From: Berberis thunbergii
Lineage: Eukaryota; Streptophyta; Magnoliopsida; Ranunculales; Berberidaceae
Direction of reading: 5' to 3'
NCBI GenBank assembly: GCA_003290165.1
Contig: QNQO01000651.1
Span: 372,001-436,000, forward strand
Length of the DNA stretch: 64,000 nucleotides
The number at the start of each line of letters is the position of its first letter. Position 1 is the first letter of the stretch. This document shows, one piece after another, positions 45,624 to 56,954 of this stretch. The notes under the pieces were generated by a model. It did no database searches and was not told the origin of the DNA. It was given only the letters and a program-made list of their open reading frames with translations. The translations under genes were made by a program, and so were the position numbers.

Positions 45624-48600
45624 ATGTCAACAATTCCTTTAGACAAGTCATGGATGAACAAACGGGGAAGTGCAATGTATATAAATGGCGTTAGACAATT
45701 CCAACAGTTTGTTGAGGATAATGCAAATGGAGAGAGTCTTTTTCCTTGCCCATGTGTTCGATGTAGGAACTCGAGGGGAAACATTAGTGTTGACGACATA
45801 GGTGTTCATTTGTTAAGCCATGGCATTGATACCAATTATGTCACGTGGATACATCATGGAGAGAATATAAACAAGCATGTGATTGGTGTACCTATGACTG
45901 AAGTGGCTGAACTTGATGATGTATGTGAATATCCTAGGATGAGCGAGCTAGTTGATGATGTATTCCTCAACATGCAAACTGTGGAGGCTGATGATGGGAT
46001 AAATGAAGAATGTTTTGGCGGTAATCCAGAAGGTGGTCCGGAACTTTCTCGTGAACCTGAGACAGTTATGAACAAGAAGTATCAAAAGTATAAGGAAAAA
46101 GCGACTGTGCCTTTGTACAAAGGGTGTCCTAAGGATAAGACCACGTTGTCCACCATTATTGAATTGCAGAATTTCAAGACTCGTTTTAGTTGGAGTGGTA
46201 ATAGTGTGACGATGTTGTTAAAATGGCTAAAAACCTTATTGCCGGATGATTGTAATTTGCCAGATAGCTACCCAAACATGAAAACCACAATTAAAGATAT
46301 GGGGATGGAATGTAAGACTATACATGCATGTGCCAATGGATGCATACTCTATTGGAAAGAATATGAGGGTCTGGTTGGTTGTCCAAAATGTGGGGAGCGT
46401 AGGTATAAGGTTTGTGTGGATGTCGATGAGAACGACTCCGACAAGGTATACAGGAAAGAAGTTAAAAAGGTTGTAAAGTATTTTCCATTAATTCCAAGGT
46501 TGAAAAGATTTTTTAGCATACCGTGGATTGGTGAAGCAATGACTTGGCACAAGGATGCTTGTTCAGATGGGAATTTGATGAGACATCCATGTGATTCAGC
46601 ACAATGGACTTTAACAAATATGAAATGGCCAGAGTTTGCCTCTGATAGTAGGAATTTGAGACTTGCAATATCGACTGATGGTTTCAACCCACGTGGAAAT
46701 CTAAGTAATGCTTATAGTTATTGGCCAGTAATAATAGCACCTTTGAATCTTCCACCTTCTTTATGCATGAAAAAGGAGTTTTGTTTGTTAACCTTGTTAA
46801 TATCAGGGACAAAAGCACTCGGAAAGAATATTGATGTTTACCTGGAGCCATTAGTAGAAGAGTTGAAGGAATTGTGGGCAGATGGTGTTTCAACTTGGGA
46901 TGTGTGTACTAAAAGCAATTTCCGGTTGAAAGCAATGTTGTTTTGGGGTATCCATGACTTTCCTGCTTATGGGACTCTAGTTGGTTGTAATGTTCATGGT
47001 TATAATGCATGCCCTATTTGTGTTGATGATGTAGAATCTGAACGTCTTTCAAACAGTCGGAAGATATGCTATAGAGGCCATCGACGTTTTTTACCTACAA
47101 AACACAAGTTTAGAGATGACAAGGGATTCAACAAAGATGTTGAGCATCGTCGTGCTCCACAACGGTTATCTGGCGAAGAAGTTGAACGAAGGATAGTGGA
47201 AATTTTGGAAGGTAGTTCTACACAAGGTAGGGTTAGTGGGCAAAAGCGCAAGAATATGATTGATAATGATAACGTCAATGATGAACCAACCAATAACATT
47301 GGGCCACCGTGGTCTAGAAGGTCCATTTTGTTTGATTTGCCGTACTGGAAGTTTGTTGAGCTACGACATAATATTGATGTGATGCATACTGAAAAGAATG
47401 TCATTGAACACTTACTGAACATATTGTTGAATGTCTCTAAGAAAACAAAGGATGGTGAGAATGCTCGAAAAGATATGGAAGACATGGGAACTCATAAGAG
47501 ATATTGGTTGAGCCATGACAATGAAACGGGAAAAACTTCAATGCCAAAAGCATATTTTGCCTTGACCAAGAAAGAAAAAAAAGTATTTATGGATACACTA
47601 AAAGAGTTGAAATTGCCGAGTGGATTTTCATCCAAGTTGAGTAATTGCGTTTTTGGCAATCCCTTGGAGCTAAGAGGACTAAAGTCACATGATTACCATG
47701 TCATTATGCAACATTTACTTACAGTTTTGCTTAGACATGTTTTTCGTGACAAGAAGGATAAAGATTTAAGAATTGCTATTCAAAGAATTAGCTTATTCTT
47801 TAATATCTTATGTGCTAAAGTGATCAACAAAACAGATCTTCAGTTGGCACACAAAGGTGTGATTGAGGCAATGTGTGTCCTTGAAAAGGAGTTTCCGCCT
47901 TCATTCTTTGTTATAAGTGTGCATTGCATGGCTCATCTAACCGAGGAAGCGATGCTTGGTGGTCCAGTTCGATATCGATGGATGTATCCCTTTGAGCGGT
48001 AAATAAATTTTCTAATTTTAGTGCACGTCATCACGTTATCTTATTATATTATAGACTAATTTATCCTTTTATTTATGATTGATAGGTTAATGAAACGATA
48101 CAAAGACTATACTAAAAATTTCAGATACATGGAAGGATCAATAGCAGAATCATACCTTGTAGATGAATCTGTTACATACTGCATGGAGTATATGAGAAAG
48201 CCACGGTTCGGAACTCACAAACACAGTCAAGAGGAGTGGCTTGATGTAGATGATGAGTATGCCGATGAAAAGCCATTGGATAAAGGAAGAAACTATATGC
48301 TAAATAATGTACAATTTAAACAAGCTCGAAGATGGGTTTTCAATGCACTTGCTGATTCGAGTGATTGGGAAGAGTAAGATATATAATATTTTAGTCTTTT
48401 TTTATAACTAGAAATATAGAATTATGATAATATGGTAACTTGTGCAGAAAATACAATGAATATTGCATGGAGTTGGCTACACAAAGTAAAAAAAAGGGTC
48501 AAGGAAAAATGTTGAGAAAGCTACGGATTTTATTCCTTGGTTGTGTGATGAGGTATATTATAATGTGTATTTATTCATATATATATATATATACATATAA

Positions 48601-49241
48601 AATTATTTTTTATTTTCCGATTTCAGTTCTAAGATGATTTGTTTTACAATGTAGTTGGAGAAGGCTGGGGAAACAAATACCACACTTTGGAGGTTAGCCA
48701 ATGGTCCACAATTTTTGGCAACTCGATATCCAAAATATTGTGTAAATGGTTTCACATTTGCGACAAGTTCTTTGGATGAATGTTTGGTGACACAAGATAG
48801 TGGTGTCTCCATGGATGCCATTGCTAATTTTGTTGCTAGTAAGAAAGATAAGAGGCCAAAGGACCAACTAGTCAAATGGTATGGAGTTGTTAGAGACATA
48901 TTGGTGCTAGACTACATTGATTTCAAAGAAACTGTCTTCTATTGTGATTGGGTCAAAGTGGAAGATAAGAAAAATGCATATAAGGTGGACCCAATTTGGA
49001 ACCATGAGATGGTAAACTTGTCGAAGCTAAAGACAAAAGAAAGGTGGAAGAGGATCCATTCATTTTAGCTCAAGAAGCAAGTGGAGTATTTTATTCGAAA
49101 GATCAATCAAATGACGGGTGGCATGTAGTTCTACATACTCAAAGAGGCTTGAACACTAATGTCGATAAAAAGGAAATTCCCACTGTGTATCAAAGCATCT
49201 TGAAAGACAACCCCAACCTGAAGAGCTTACTGGAATTTTAA
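45624..49241 (+). pseudogene. CACTA TNP2/TNPD-type transposase, split by apparent frameshifts
   Basis: The catalytic protein of CACTA transposons. Coding exon 1 (45624-47998) opens MSTIPLDKSWM after a TGTGTAG acceptor. It contains the N-terminal transposase-associated Cys/His domain (residues about 7-80, FPCPCVRCRNSRG), then the Transposase_21 core with ISTDGFNPRGN (Asp352), FWGIHDFPAYGTLVGCNVHG (Asp445) and CPICVDD. A DUF4218 region follows (RHNIDVMHTEKNVIEHLLN, GSIAESYLVDE). Exon 2 is 48086-48373 (in phase across the GAGCG|GT junction). Exon 3 is about 48448-48551. The last exon, 48655-49241, carries the DUF4216 region (YCVNGFTFAT, DDFKETVFYCDWVKV-like). A frame change in the A-run near 48487-48494 and another near 49045-49055 (KTKER against EDPFILAQEASGVFY) suggest it is disabled, unless these are sequencing errors. 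Confidence 0.88.
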
Positions 49242-49492
49242 TTGACTATGCTACAATATTTTTTGATGCAATTGTAATGCTATTTTAGTTATCCTTTTGG
49301 TTGAGACCAAATATTTTGTCTTTTTTTCTTATTTAGACTTTTGAGTTGGGAAAAGGGAAGCTTTGTAGCTATGTATTCAGATTGGCTTTTCCAATGCTTT
49401 ATAAAAAACTATTTGTGGTGATATGTTGTGGAATGAAATTATCTATAATGTGGTGTATATAGTTGATTCTTATATCTTTTTGTTTGATAGAG

Positions 49493-50679
49493 ATGGATAG
49501 TACTCGCGGCAATGATCTCTCCACCATTGATGTCACCAGATCTACAAATGATGACATTGAAGTTAAACAAACCATACAGTTCAACGTCCACGGTTTAGCA
49601 GTTGGACATGGTGCTAGAAATTTCAATAAAAACATTGGAAAGCTTGTTGAAACCCTGGTGCCCATCAAATTCAAGGGTTGGCACCATGTTACTGACAACT
49701 ACAAAGAGGATGTGTGGAATGGCCTCAAGGTGAGATTTACATATTTGATTTTCATAATGTCTTATATTATTTTCAACTTATATCTCAATGGCTTATTTGC
49801 AGCGTGAATACGACATTCCAAATTATGTGAAAAAGAGTGTGCATTTGAAAATGCCTGAATATTATAGAAGGTTCAAGGCACATCTTAGGAAGAATTATTT
49901 GGATAAGTATCCTACCATTGAGGAACAAGAGAAGCATGTTCCAAATGGTGTAAGAGAGGAGGATTGGAAGGAGTTTGTTCGCCATGAGAGCACCCCTGAA
50001 GCGAAGGCAATTAGAGACCAAAATGCAAAAAACAAAAAGGCTTCAAAGTATGTATGGGGGGGGGGTGGCCAAAAGAGTGCTGCAGAAGTAGAGTACGAAA
50101 TGGTAATTGAGTTTCTAGCTACTAGTACGATATTATATACCATTTAACTTTATAGGCTGAGACTAATCTTTCAAGTATATAGGTTGAGAAGAACCCTGGT
50201 GGAGAACCAGTCACACGCACTGACATATGGATTGCCTGTCACACGGGAAAGGATGGAAAACCTACGCGTGGTTCTGAACAATATATGGTATGTGCCCAAT
50301 GATGTCTTTTATACCCAATTCTTAATTTACTTTGTAGTTGTTTGAATATTATTTGTGTCCTGATTTATTTTATTTTTTCATTCTTTTGAAGGAACAAGTT
50401 AAAGCAAAAAAAGCTGCATTGCAAGAATCTTCAACTCAAGGTAACATTGACCTCACTATTGATGAGGATCCTCTAAGCCAAGTGTTTGGCCAAGAAGCGA
50501 GGGGACGTACTCGTTGTGTTGGAACCACTGTCTCTAAAAGGAAGTATGATGCTGCACTTCCCGCTCGTTCATTGCTATTGGAAAAAACATTGGAAGCCAA
50601 AAAAAGGGAAGAAAATATGAAAGATTGGAAGAAAATGTTAGATGGATACGAGAGAGACTTGAAAGTGGAACTTATGTAA
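49493..50679 (+). CDS. TNPA-like CACTA accessory protein (Ptta/En/Spm type)
   Basis: The second CACTA protein, expected to bind the subterminal repeats and bring the ends together. Four exons join in phase 0 with GT/AG borders: 49493-49729, 49803-50102, 50183-50287 and 50392-50679, giving 309 residues. The start MDSTRGNDLST lies two bases after a GATAG acceptor. Residues about 30-200 match the plant transposase (Transposase_24/Ptta) pattern: LVETLVPIKFKGWHHVTD, YKEDVWNGLK, HLRKNYLDKY, GVREEDWKEFVRHESTPEAK. The next exon has DIWIACHTGKDGKPTRGSEQ. A charged coiled-coil-like end follows (EKTLEAKKREENMKDWKK). No stop or frameshift is seen to 50679. A second frame (50660-50906) rich in PPSPLPPS continues downstream, so the true C-terminus may be longer through a frame change or intron. 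Confidence 0.82.
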
Positions 50680-51160
50680 GACCATCAACAAGTGAGGGAA
50701 TACAAGGAGTTGTTCAAAGAACTGAAGATACACCGTCATCCGGTGCACAATCGACAAGGCAACCAGATAATCCATTACCTCCATCTCCGTTACCACCATC
50801 TTCAGTACCTCCATCTCCATTACCACCATCTCCATTACCATCATCTTCTCAAGGTGTTGCGAGGTTTCCTTCTCCAAGCAATCATGTTCCTTCAGTGTCA
50901 AGGTGATACAAAGTTTGTGATTGGGAAAGGAATGTCATTTGCGATAGCATTAGAGGTTGTAGATCCTATCCATCAATTCTCTTGCGCTTGTCATGGATCA
51001 TTGAACCCTGCAACAGAGATCAGACTTTCCTTGTGCTTCAAATTCAAGACTGGGGTGAAACTTTACAAAAGTGATCCAAAAGGAGACAAGATGGGGGATT
51101 TGGACGTTGGTGATTTCTTCGTATGGTGTAGAACTCATGCGGAACTTGATGATTGATAGG
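50680..51160 (+). other. Proline-rich repeat and residual frame after TNPA
   Basis: Bases 50766-50850 repeat a CCATTACCACCATCTC-type 12-15-bp unit (PPSPLPPS in one frame). A frame to 51156 reads FVIGKGMSFAIALEVVDPIH then GDLDVGDFFVWCRTHAELDD and a stop. This may be the original C-terminus of the TNPA-like gene or another fragment. I cannot assign it. Confidence 0.35.
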
Positions 51161-51172
51161 GGCATCTGAGGT

Positions 51173-51292
51173 CTATATTTTCTGAAATACAGTGGTGATG
51201 GACAAATTTCTGGGCAAGTGTTAGTCTACAGGCATCCAGGGTTGCACTTAGGTGATGTACATGTCTTGAATGCAATATACGTCAAAATATAA
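51173..51292 (+). pseudogene. RDR: Captured fragment of an RNA-dependent RNA polymerase gene (RDR)
   Basis: One frame reads YFLKYSGDGQISGQVLVYRH followed by PGLHLGDVHVLNAIYV. The (S)G-VLVYR-PGLH-GD-HVL-A-YV pattern is a conserved segment upstream of the catalytic DbDGD motif in plant RDR proteins and looks most like the RDR3-5 clade. Only about 36 codons are present; the catalytic aspartates are absent. The codon after the Val is a run of AT, so the right border is ragged. The call rests on recall of the motif. Confidence 0.6.
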
Positions 51293-51418
51293 TTTATGTT
51301 CTTGCATACCTACTGCTAAACTAGTGATCGTTATCATGGATGACTAGTATGTTTCCTTTGTGGATTTTATTGTGAAAGGTGATGTGCAACTCACTTGTTA
51401 CTTGGTTTGTTTATGCAG

Positions 51419-51753
51419 TGAACCATATGTTAGCGAAGAGGAGTTGAAGCTGATGCTTCGAGGAGCAGAACTCAGTGGGGCTATAGAAGAGGAAGAACAG
51501 GTTGCACATGTGCACTTTTGGAGTTGTTATTAGATGTGTACCATATCCGTATTTTACTGTTTGAGAAAAAGGAACTTTTCCCGTCATTCTAATATTTTAG
51601 GGCTGTTTTGCAGGATATGATTGAAAACGTGTTAGAGATAAAAGATACTCATGTCAGGGAGGTGATGACGCCTCTGGTAGATGTAGTTGCTATTGACGCT
51701 AGTGCAACATTAAATGAGTTCCATGATCTGTGGGTAACTCATCAATATTCCAG
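51419..51753 (+). pseudogene. Captured two-exon fragment of a DUF21/CBS-domain plastid protein
   Basis: Exon 51419-51500 (after TTATGCAG, before GTTGCAC) reads EPYVSEEELKLMLRGAELSG then AIEEEEQ. Exon 51614-51753 (after TTGCAG, before GTATAAG) reads DMIENVLEIKDTHVREVMTP then LVDVVAIDASATLNEFHDLW. This is the junction between the DUF21 transmembrane domain and the first CBS domain of the CorC/CNNM-like proteins that plants target to chloroplasts. The intron between them is retained and the frame is preserved. The rest of both domains is missing. Confidence 0.82.
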
Positions 51754-51919
51754 GTATAAGAAGCCATTAGTAGTGTTAACAAAAAAGCAGCTATTAAGTA
51801 AATTAACTTAGAATGTTTAGGTTGTATGATATGGTTTGTATTGATTGAAGTCTCTTGCTTTTGTAGGTTTTTTTTTCTTTTTCTGAAGCTTACAACCTTT
51901 GTTGAATTTGATTTTGTAG

Positions 51920-52160
51920 ATTGCACCAGACTGGAGGCAAGCCCAGACTTTGAAGAAGACAGTTGAAGATAAAATAGCCAAAGGTGACAATATCATTGCT
52001 GACTGATGTAATTGAACTGCTGACATATTTTCCTTCCATGTCAAGGAGACCTAAGATTGTCTTTTATGCTGCAGATGGTGTGATTGGTATAGGCATTGCT
52101 GCAACTGCTGTGGGACTTGTTGCTGGTGGAATTGCTGCTGCATTTGCTCGTAAGAAATGA
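51920..52160 (+). pseudogene. FIS1: Captured last two exons of FIS1 (mitochondrial/peroxisomal fission)
   Basis: Exon 51920-51983 (after TTTTGTAG, before GTGACA) reads IAPDWRQAQTLKKTVEDKIA then K. Exon 52075-52160 (after GCTGCAG) reads DGVIGIGIAATAVGLVAGG, IAAAFARKK and TGA. This is the C-terminal end of plant FIS1: the last helix plus the membrane tail anchor and its short basic tail, with the natural stop codon. The TPR-like body is absent. The intron (51984-52074) is kept and the reading phase across it is correct, so this piece alone could still supply a tail anchor if expressed as part of a chimera. The following bases may include the FIS1 3' UTR. Confidence 0.87.
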
Positions 52161-54460
52161 TTTTCTTCTTCTCAAAATCATTGTGCATAATATATCCCTG
52201 AGGCTGTTGGTTCAAACTCATCTGAATCTGAGCATTTACCTATGAAAGGTATTTTGATAACCAATAGTCTTTTCGTAGTTTGTTATACCTTAGAAAACTT
52301 ATTTTCTTCTAGAGTTTGGTCCTGTTCATGGAGCCTTGATATTATGTTCAAAATACACTAGTTGTGGATTCCTTGCGTTGAGCACATTTTCATTCAATGC
52401 AAATTTGGATAAAAACTTGTTTGAATTATTATTATTGTTTCATCTTATATGGATTGCAGTATTGCATTTATATGGTGGTATTATCAATAATAATGTGAAA
52501 CTTGAGAAAAGCTAGAATTAGCAATGGACTGACATTTCAAGTAGTGTAACTTTGTAATCTGTCAGAAAAAGGCAAAAGAGTATAGCTAGTTCCATATCAT
52601 TTTGTAATTTGTCATATTGGAAATCTGATTGTTTTCTCTTTTTTGTGCAGGTGCATAGTAGTCCTAAATGCTTAATTGAACCTTTCCTTGGGAAGAAAAT
52701 GGTAGTACTCTATAATCGTTGCTGAAAGTTTACTTCAGTATGGAATTCGGAGCTTGTCCATGTGAATTCTTGTCTCAGTCATGCACGATTTCTTGCTGGC
52801 AACATTCATGCCTTTCTGCAAGTGGCATTTCAGTGCGTGCAAGCAGGCCTGTGCAGTAGCTAACAGGTGATTAATCATCATCTAGGTAACAATAGTTTCA
52901 GAGTATCATTAGCAAATTTTTTTTTTCAAGAAGAAAAGAAAAAGAAAAGGGAAAGAAAACATTAGTAAGGAAATCATTTCCATGTCTCGTTTTTTTTTTC
53001 TTCCTCTCATCCATGGTGGCATAGAAGTATAGGCAGGCGCATTTGTCTCGTACATTTAATGGGCACTTATTTTTGTGTATGTCGGTTTGTATTTCTTGGC
53101 TTTGGTTTATCTGCACAGTTTATATGTTTGGATTCGTGTTGGAAAGAAAACAAACTGTATGTTAATCTCCCATTCACCTGACATTTATGTATTGTTGTTG
53201 TTTGATACAAATGGTTGAGGCTAATGTCAATAAGTGGACCAGCGAAAAGTAGATTAATTCTTTGATTGGAAAACCTGTAATGCCAAGTTCTAATAGCTGG
53301 TTATGTTTCATATTTACTGTCAGTTTGATGTTCTTTTGATATTACTGAAAAGTAGGAATAGATGAAGAGAGGTGGATGAAGGAAGGAAAGTGGGGTAATC
53401 GTATTTACTATCAGTTTGATGTTCATCTATTACGAGTGCTGTGTTTGTTTTGAAGTGCTTCATAAAGTACAACTGCTTGTTTGCAATGAGGAAATACACA
53501 AGTCGAATAGGCGAATACAAATAAATGGTATGTGTTGTGGATGTATAAGCCTTCCTTAGTGGAAAATGTAAAATTTGGGTCCGTGTTGTAGAACTTCATT
53601 GAAAACAAATAATAAAGAGTGGAGCCATAGAGGAGATAAATAATTCAGAATGGTTGATTATGACCGCCTTAAGCTCACGTGTAAATAAATATTCTAGGGG
53701 AATATCATCTACATCATATGTGAAGTTTTTTCTTTCTTCAAAACATTTTGGATCCATAATAATAGGTGATTTATAAGTTAACTAGTGTAGTACTCATGTT
53801 GTTGGTAAGATAAAAGTGTTTAGTGATATTAGTGTTTATTTTTGGATCCTGCTTTGCTGTTGCTGTTGCTGCTTGGTTGCTGCTGCTGCTGCTACGCTTT
53901 GGTTTGCTGTTGCTACCATTTTTATGAAACAAGGGGATTATATGTTCTTTGTGAGCTTGGGTTTTATGACCATACACCTCATTGTTGTCTTGAAGTTGAT
54001 TGAGATGTGGGTTGTTCCCATTTTTGGTCTAAAATGATTGGGTTTCTTAGTATTGATTCAATTGATTAGTTGAGCTTGGACATTGAATGTATGAATGATT
54101 GGATGTGTTTTTTCAATTGTGGAAGTCTCACTGTTCACTAGTTATTGAATTGGCTAGTCAAATGGGATTTCATTAATGAGCACAACACTGATGACAAAAT
54201 TGTGGAAATCTCTTGTTGTCTTGGTTTCTGTCTGTTTGTTTTTCGAGTTTTGACCATCTACAGTTAATTGTGAAGAGTTGATAATTTTTGGATTTAGTTT
54301 CATTGCATACTATGCGAATATTAGTGAGAATGTGGAAAATATTTTTCAAGTAATAAAAGGGATTTTTGAACATCATCTTCTATGTAAAATTGATGGTCTA
54401 ACACTAAATTGTGATATAAGATTGTAAATTTTGAAGTTCGTGTGTTTTTTCTGTTTGTAG
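52161..54460. other. CACTA interior; no named gene
   Basis: AT-rich, intron/UTR-like. A short exon-like stretch at about 52198-52248 reads EAVGSNSSESEHLPMK before GTATTTT; unassigned. Bases 53848-53900 are CTG-rich (TGCTGTTGCTGTTGCTGCTT). Nothing else is recognised. Confidence 0.4.
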
Positions 54461-55024
54461 GATCTGAACAACCCGATTTTGTTAAATGCTGTCAAAGGTA
54501 AGGGTTTCTCAAGCAAATTTAATGTCTTTAGCAGGATTTTGTTTGTTTGATTGCATTGTGAACTCTGTTTGTGATCTTGTTTTCAACAATTACAACAGCT
54601 TTTTCACCATTAAAGCTTAGACTTGGGGGGTACCTTGCAAGATCTCGTCATATATGATGTCGGAGATCCCCATCCTCGATGCGAACAATTCAGAAAAAAT
54701 ACCTCGGACACATTTGGCTTCAGTGGAGGGTGCTTACATATGTCTAGATGGGATGAGCTGAATAGTTTCTTCGAAAAGGCTGGGGTAGTTTTGAATCTGA
54801 TCTTCCCATTCGGCACAGTTAGCATTTGTCCACTGTAGGCCTTATGTTTGTTTATTTTCTTCTGATTTTTTTCAGGGCTAAGATCATTTTCGGATTGAAT
54901 GCACTCAATGGCAGAAATATTAACCCAGATAAGTCAACAACAGGACCTTGGAATTCCAGCAATGCTGCCTCCTTTATGCGCTATACTGTTAACAAAGGCT
55001 ATAGCATATATGCTTGGGAACTTG
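54461..55024 (+). pseudogene. Captured three-exon fragment of a GH79 heparanase-like gene
   Basis: Exon 54461-54497 (after TTTGTAG) reads DLNNPILLNAVK. Exon 54599 to about 54786 reads FSPLKLRLGG, then TLQDLVIYDVGDPHPRC and GFSGGCLHMSRWDELNSFFE. Exon 54876-55024 reads AKIIFGLNALNGRNI, then GPWNSSNAASFMRYTVNKGY and IYAWELG. This is the N-terminal half of the catalytic TIM barrel of plant heparanase-like (beta-glucuronidase, GH79) proteins, ending at the WE(L/F)GNE site, where the proton-donor Glu would be in the next, missing exon. A G-run at 54624-54629 has one G too many, shifting the frame inside LRLGGT. This confirms it is not functional. Confidence 0.87.
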
Positions 55025-56106
55025 GTATGAACCGATCTCAGTTATTCAATTTAACTGTTCTACTAGGATCATTATAACTCACAATAAATGGAACTTCAGT
55101 ACTAGATCAATACAAACTGATATGATTAGTTTACAGGCTGTTCTCGTACTAAAAAGCTGCCTGAGGAACATCTGCCAGACACGAGAACCCCACTCACATG
55201 TTTTATCTGAAAATCTTCATTTTGTAACTTGATTTGTATATGGTTTAGTTCTTTACTGTTGTTTTTCTTGACTGCCTTAGAATCAGTCCCGGACATATAT
55301 CTTGACTGCCACACATTGTGCGAATGTGCAACCCTGTTTGCATTATTCCTGGCAATGAACCAAGCTGCCAGAAACCATATCTTTTATCCCTGCATTGAAC
55401 CGAAAGACAACAAATATCTTGGAACAACACTTGCATCGCACCAGTCCATAATTCCTGCAGTGAACAGAAATACAATATACATGTTCAGTCTGTATTCTTC
55501 CAGAATTTCCTATTCCCTTTATTGTCTGGATTTTTGTACAAAATCTGGTTGGAATTATGTGCAAGGAAAAAAAGTCAAGAGTTCGATTTTTTTTGGATTC
55601 AACTGTCAGATGCAATTTCAAAAATGAGGCCCAAACGGCCTCTAATAAGCTGTCTGACCTGAAAAATTATACTTTTGCTATTGTGGCAGATTGAATGTAT
55701 AAACTTACACCATGTATAATGTGTATATGATGTGATTATCTCTAGTTTTTCTGCCTACCATAATTTATGTTCTTTTTGTTTCGGAGACCTATGCGAATGT
55801 CTAGATAACTGATCATTGATCCCAATGTCAATCATGTACTCATGAGTATACCGTAGTAACATGGTTCTATTAGGTACTTAATGCTTAACTCTTAGAGCTG
55901 ATATCAGTATACTATTGCTTCAAGTTTTTCATGTTTAATCTTCTTCCTTATATATTCTTCCAAGGATTTGTTCTACTGAAGTACTGATACTTATCATTGC
56001 CTTGGCTCTTTCATATTAAGGGGGGGAAGCCTTTGAGATATGCCTTTGTTAGTTTAGCTCTGGTATCAATGTGGTAATTTAATGACTGAATTTAAATTTA
56101 TTGCAG
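55025..56106. other. CACTA interior; no named gene
   Basis: Intron-like, AT-rich. Two exon-like stretches (55135-55200 and about 55275-55370) carry no protein I recognise. Nothing else is seen. Confidence 0.4.
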
Positions 56107-56187
56107 ATATCACAAAGACTGTATAAGCCATACATTGATAAGGTGTCTCTTTTCAAAGGGTGCTCAGCAGAACTGATAAATCAGATG
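56107..56187 (+). pseudogene. SKOR: Captured exon of a SKOR/GORK-type outward K+ channel
   Basis: An 81-bp exon in phase 0, bounded by ATTGCAG and GTAAGTG. It reads ISQRLYKPYIDKVSLFKG then CSAELINQM. This is the linker between the pore and the cyclic-nucleotide-binding-like domain of plant Shaker channels; the combination ISQ-LY-PYI-KV-LFKGCS-E-INQ resembles SKOR/GORK more than KAT/AKT. No other channel exon is present. Confidence 0.72.
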
Positions 56188-56874
56188 GTAAGTGCTCCAC
56201 TGCATCATACTCCACTGCTAGCTGCTGTGTTATGGCTGTGTTCACATGGACTGCTGCTGCGATACTGTGTTCTGACTGCGATGACATTGCCTGACTTGCT
56301 GCGTGGTTGCAGTTTTTGATATTCTGCGGCTTTCGATTGGTTGTCGAAGCAACTTTCTGGACTAACGGACTCATCTGATGCCTTACAGTTATTGAAGCCG
56401 ACTACGTCTGCATTGGTGGTATGTGAGCATATGACATAACTTTTTAAGTTTCCTAATCTACTTCGAAGTTGACCTTGGTATGTGAGCATATGACAAGATA
56501 ATTGAATTGAATTGATGGGACTCCCTTTTACTCTGTTTTGCAAATAGATCATTGTTTCCATCATACAACACTCCTTTGTGTTTTCACCAAATATATCTCA
56601 TTTGTTTGCAATTCTTTCTTGTGATGATGAGTGGATGAGCTAGTAGTTTAGCAATGATGCCTGTCCCTTGAAGAATGTAATTACTAAAATTATTTGTCAA
56701 GTTATACTGAAAATCCAATCTTTGTTAACCATAATCTCTAAATGAACAATGACATGGCATAAGCTAAAACCATCATCAACTCAATGTTGCTTTTCATTCT
56801 CATATTTGTTTTCCATTTATTTAATAGCTTAAACTTTTAAGCACAGTTTTCAAGAAGCAAGTTGAGAAAGCGAT

Positions 56875-56940
56875 GCTGCTGCTACGCAATTTCAAGTCTG
56901 CCAATGTTCTCCTCGATGATGGACTGGCGAGGAAAGCGAC
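56875..56940 (+). pseudogene. Possible captured fragment of a STRUBBELIG-type receptor kinase
   Basis: One frame reads RNFKSANVLLDDGLARKATW. This resembles the catalytic-loop region of receptor-like kinases in which the HRD motif is altered (HRNFKSANILLDD), as in the STRUBBELIG family. Only about 20 residues can be read before CTG-rich sequence, so this is tentative. Confidence 0.35.
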
Positions 56941-56954
56941 GTGGGTGGAGAATT

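Noticed and set aside
54599..54838. A standalone small gene starting at the plus-strand frame near 54623
   Set aside because: It is the middle exon of the heparanase-like fragment; the apparent start is an internal TTG codon.
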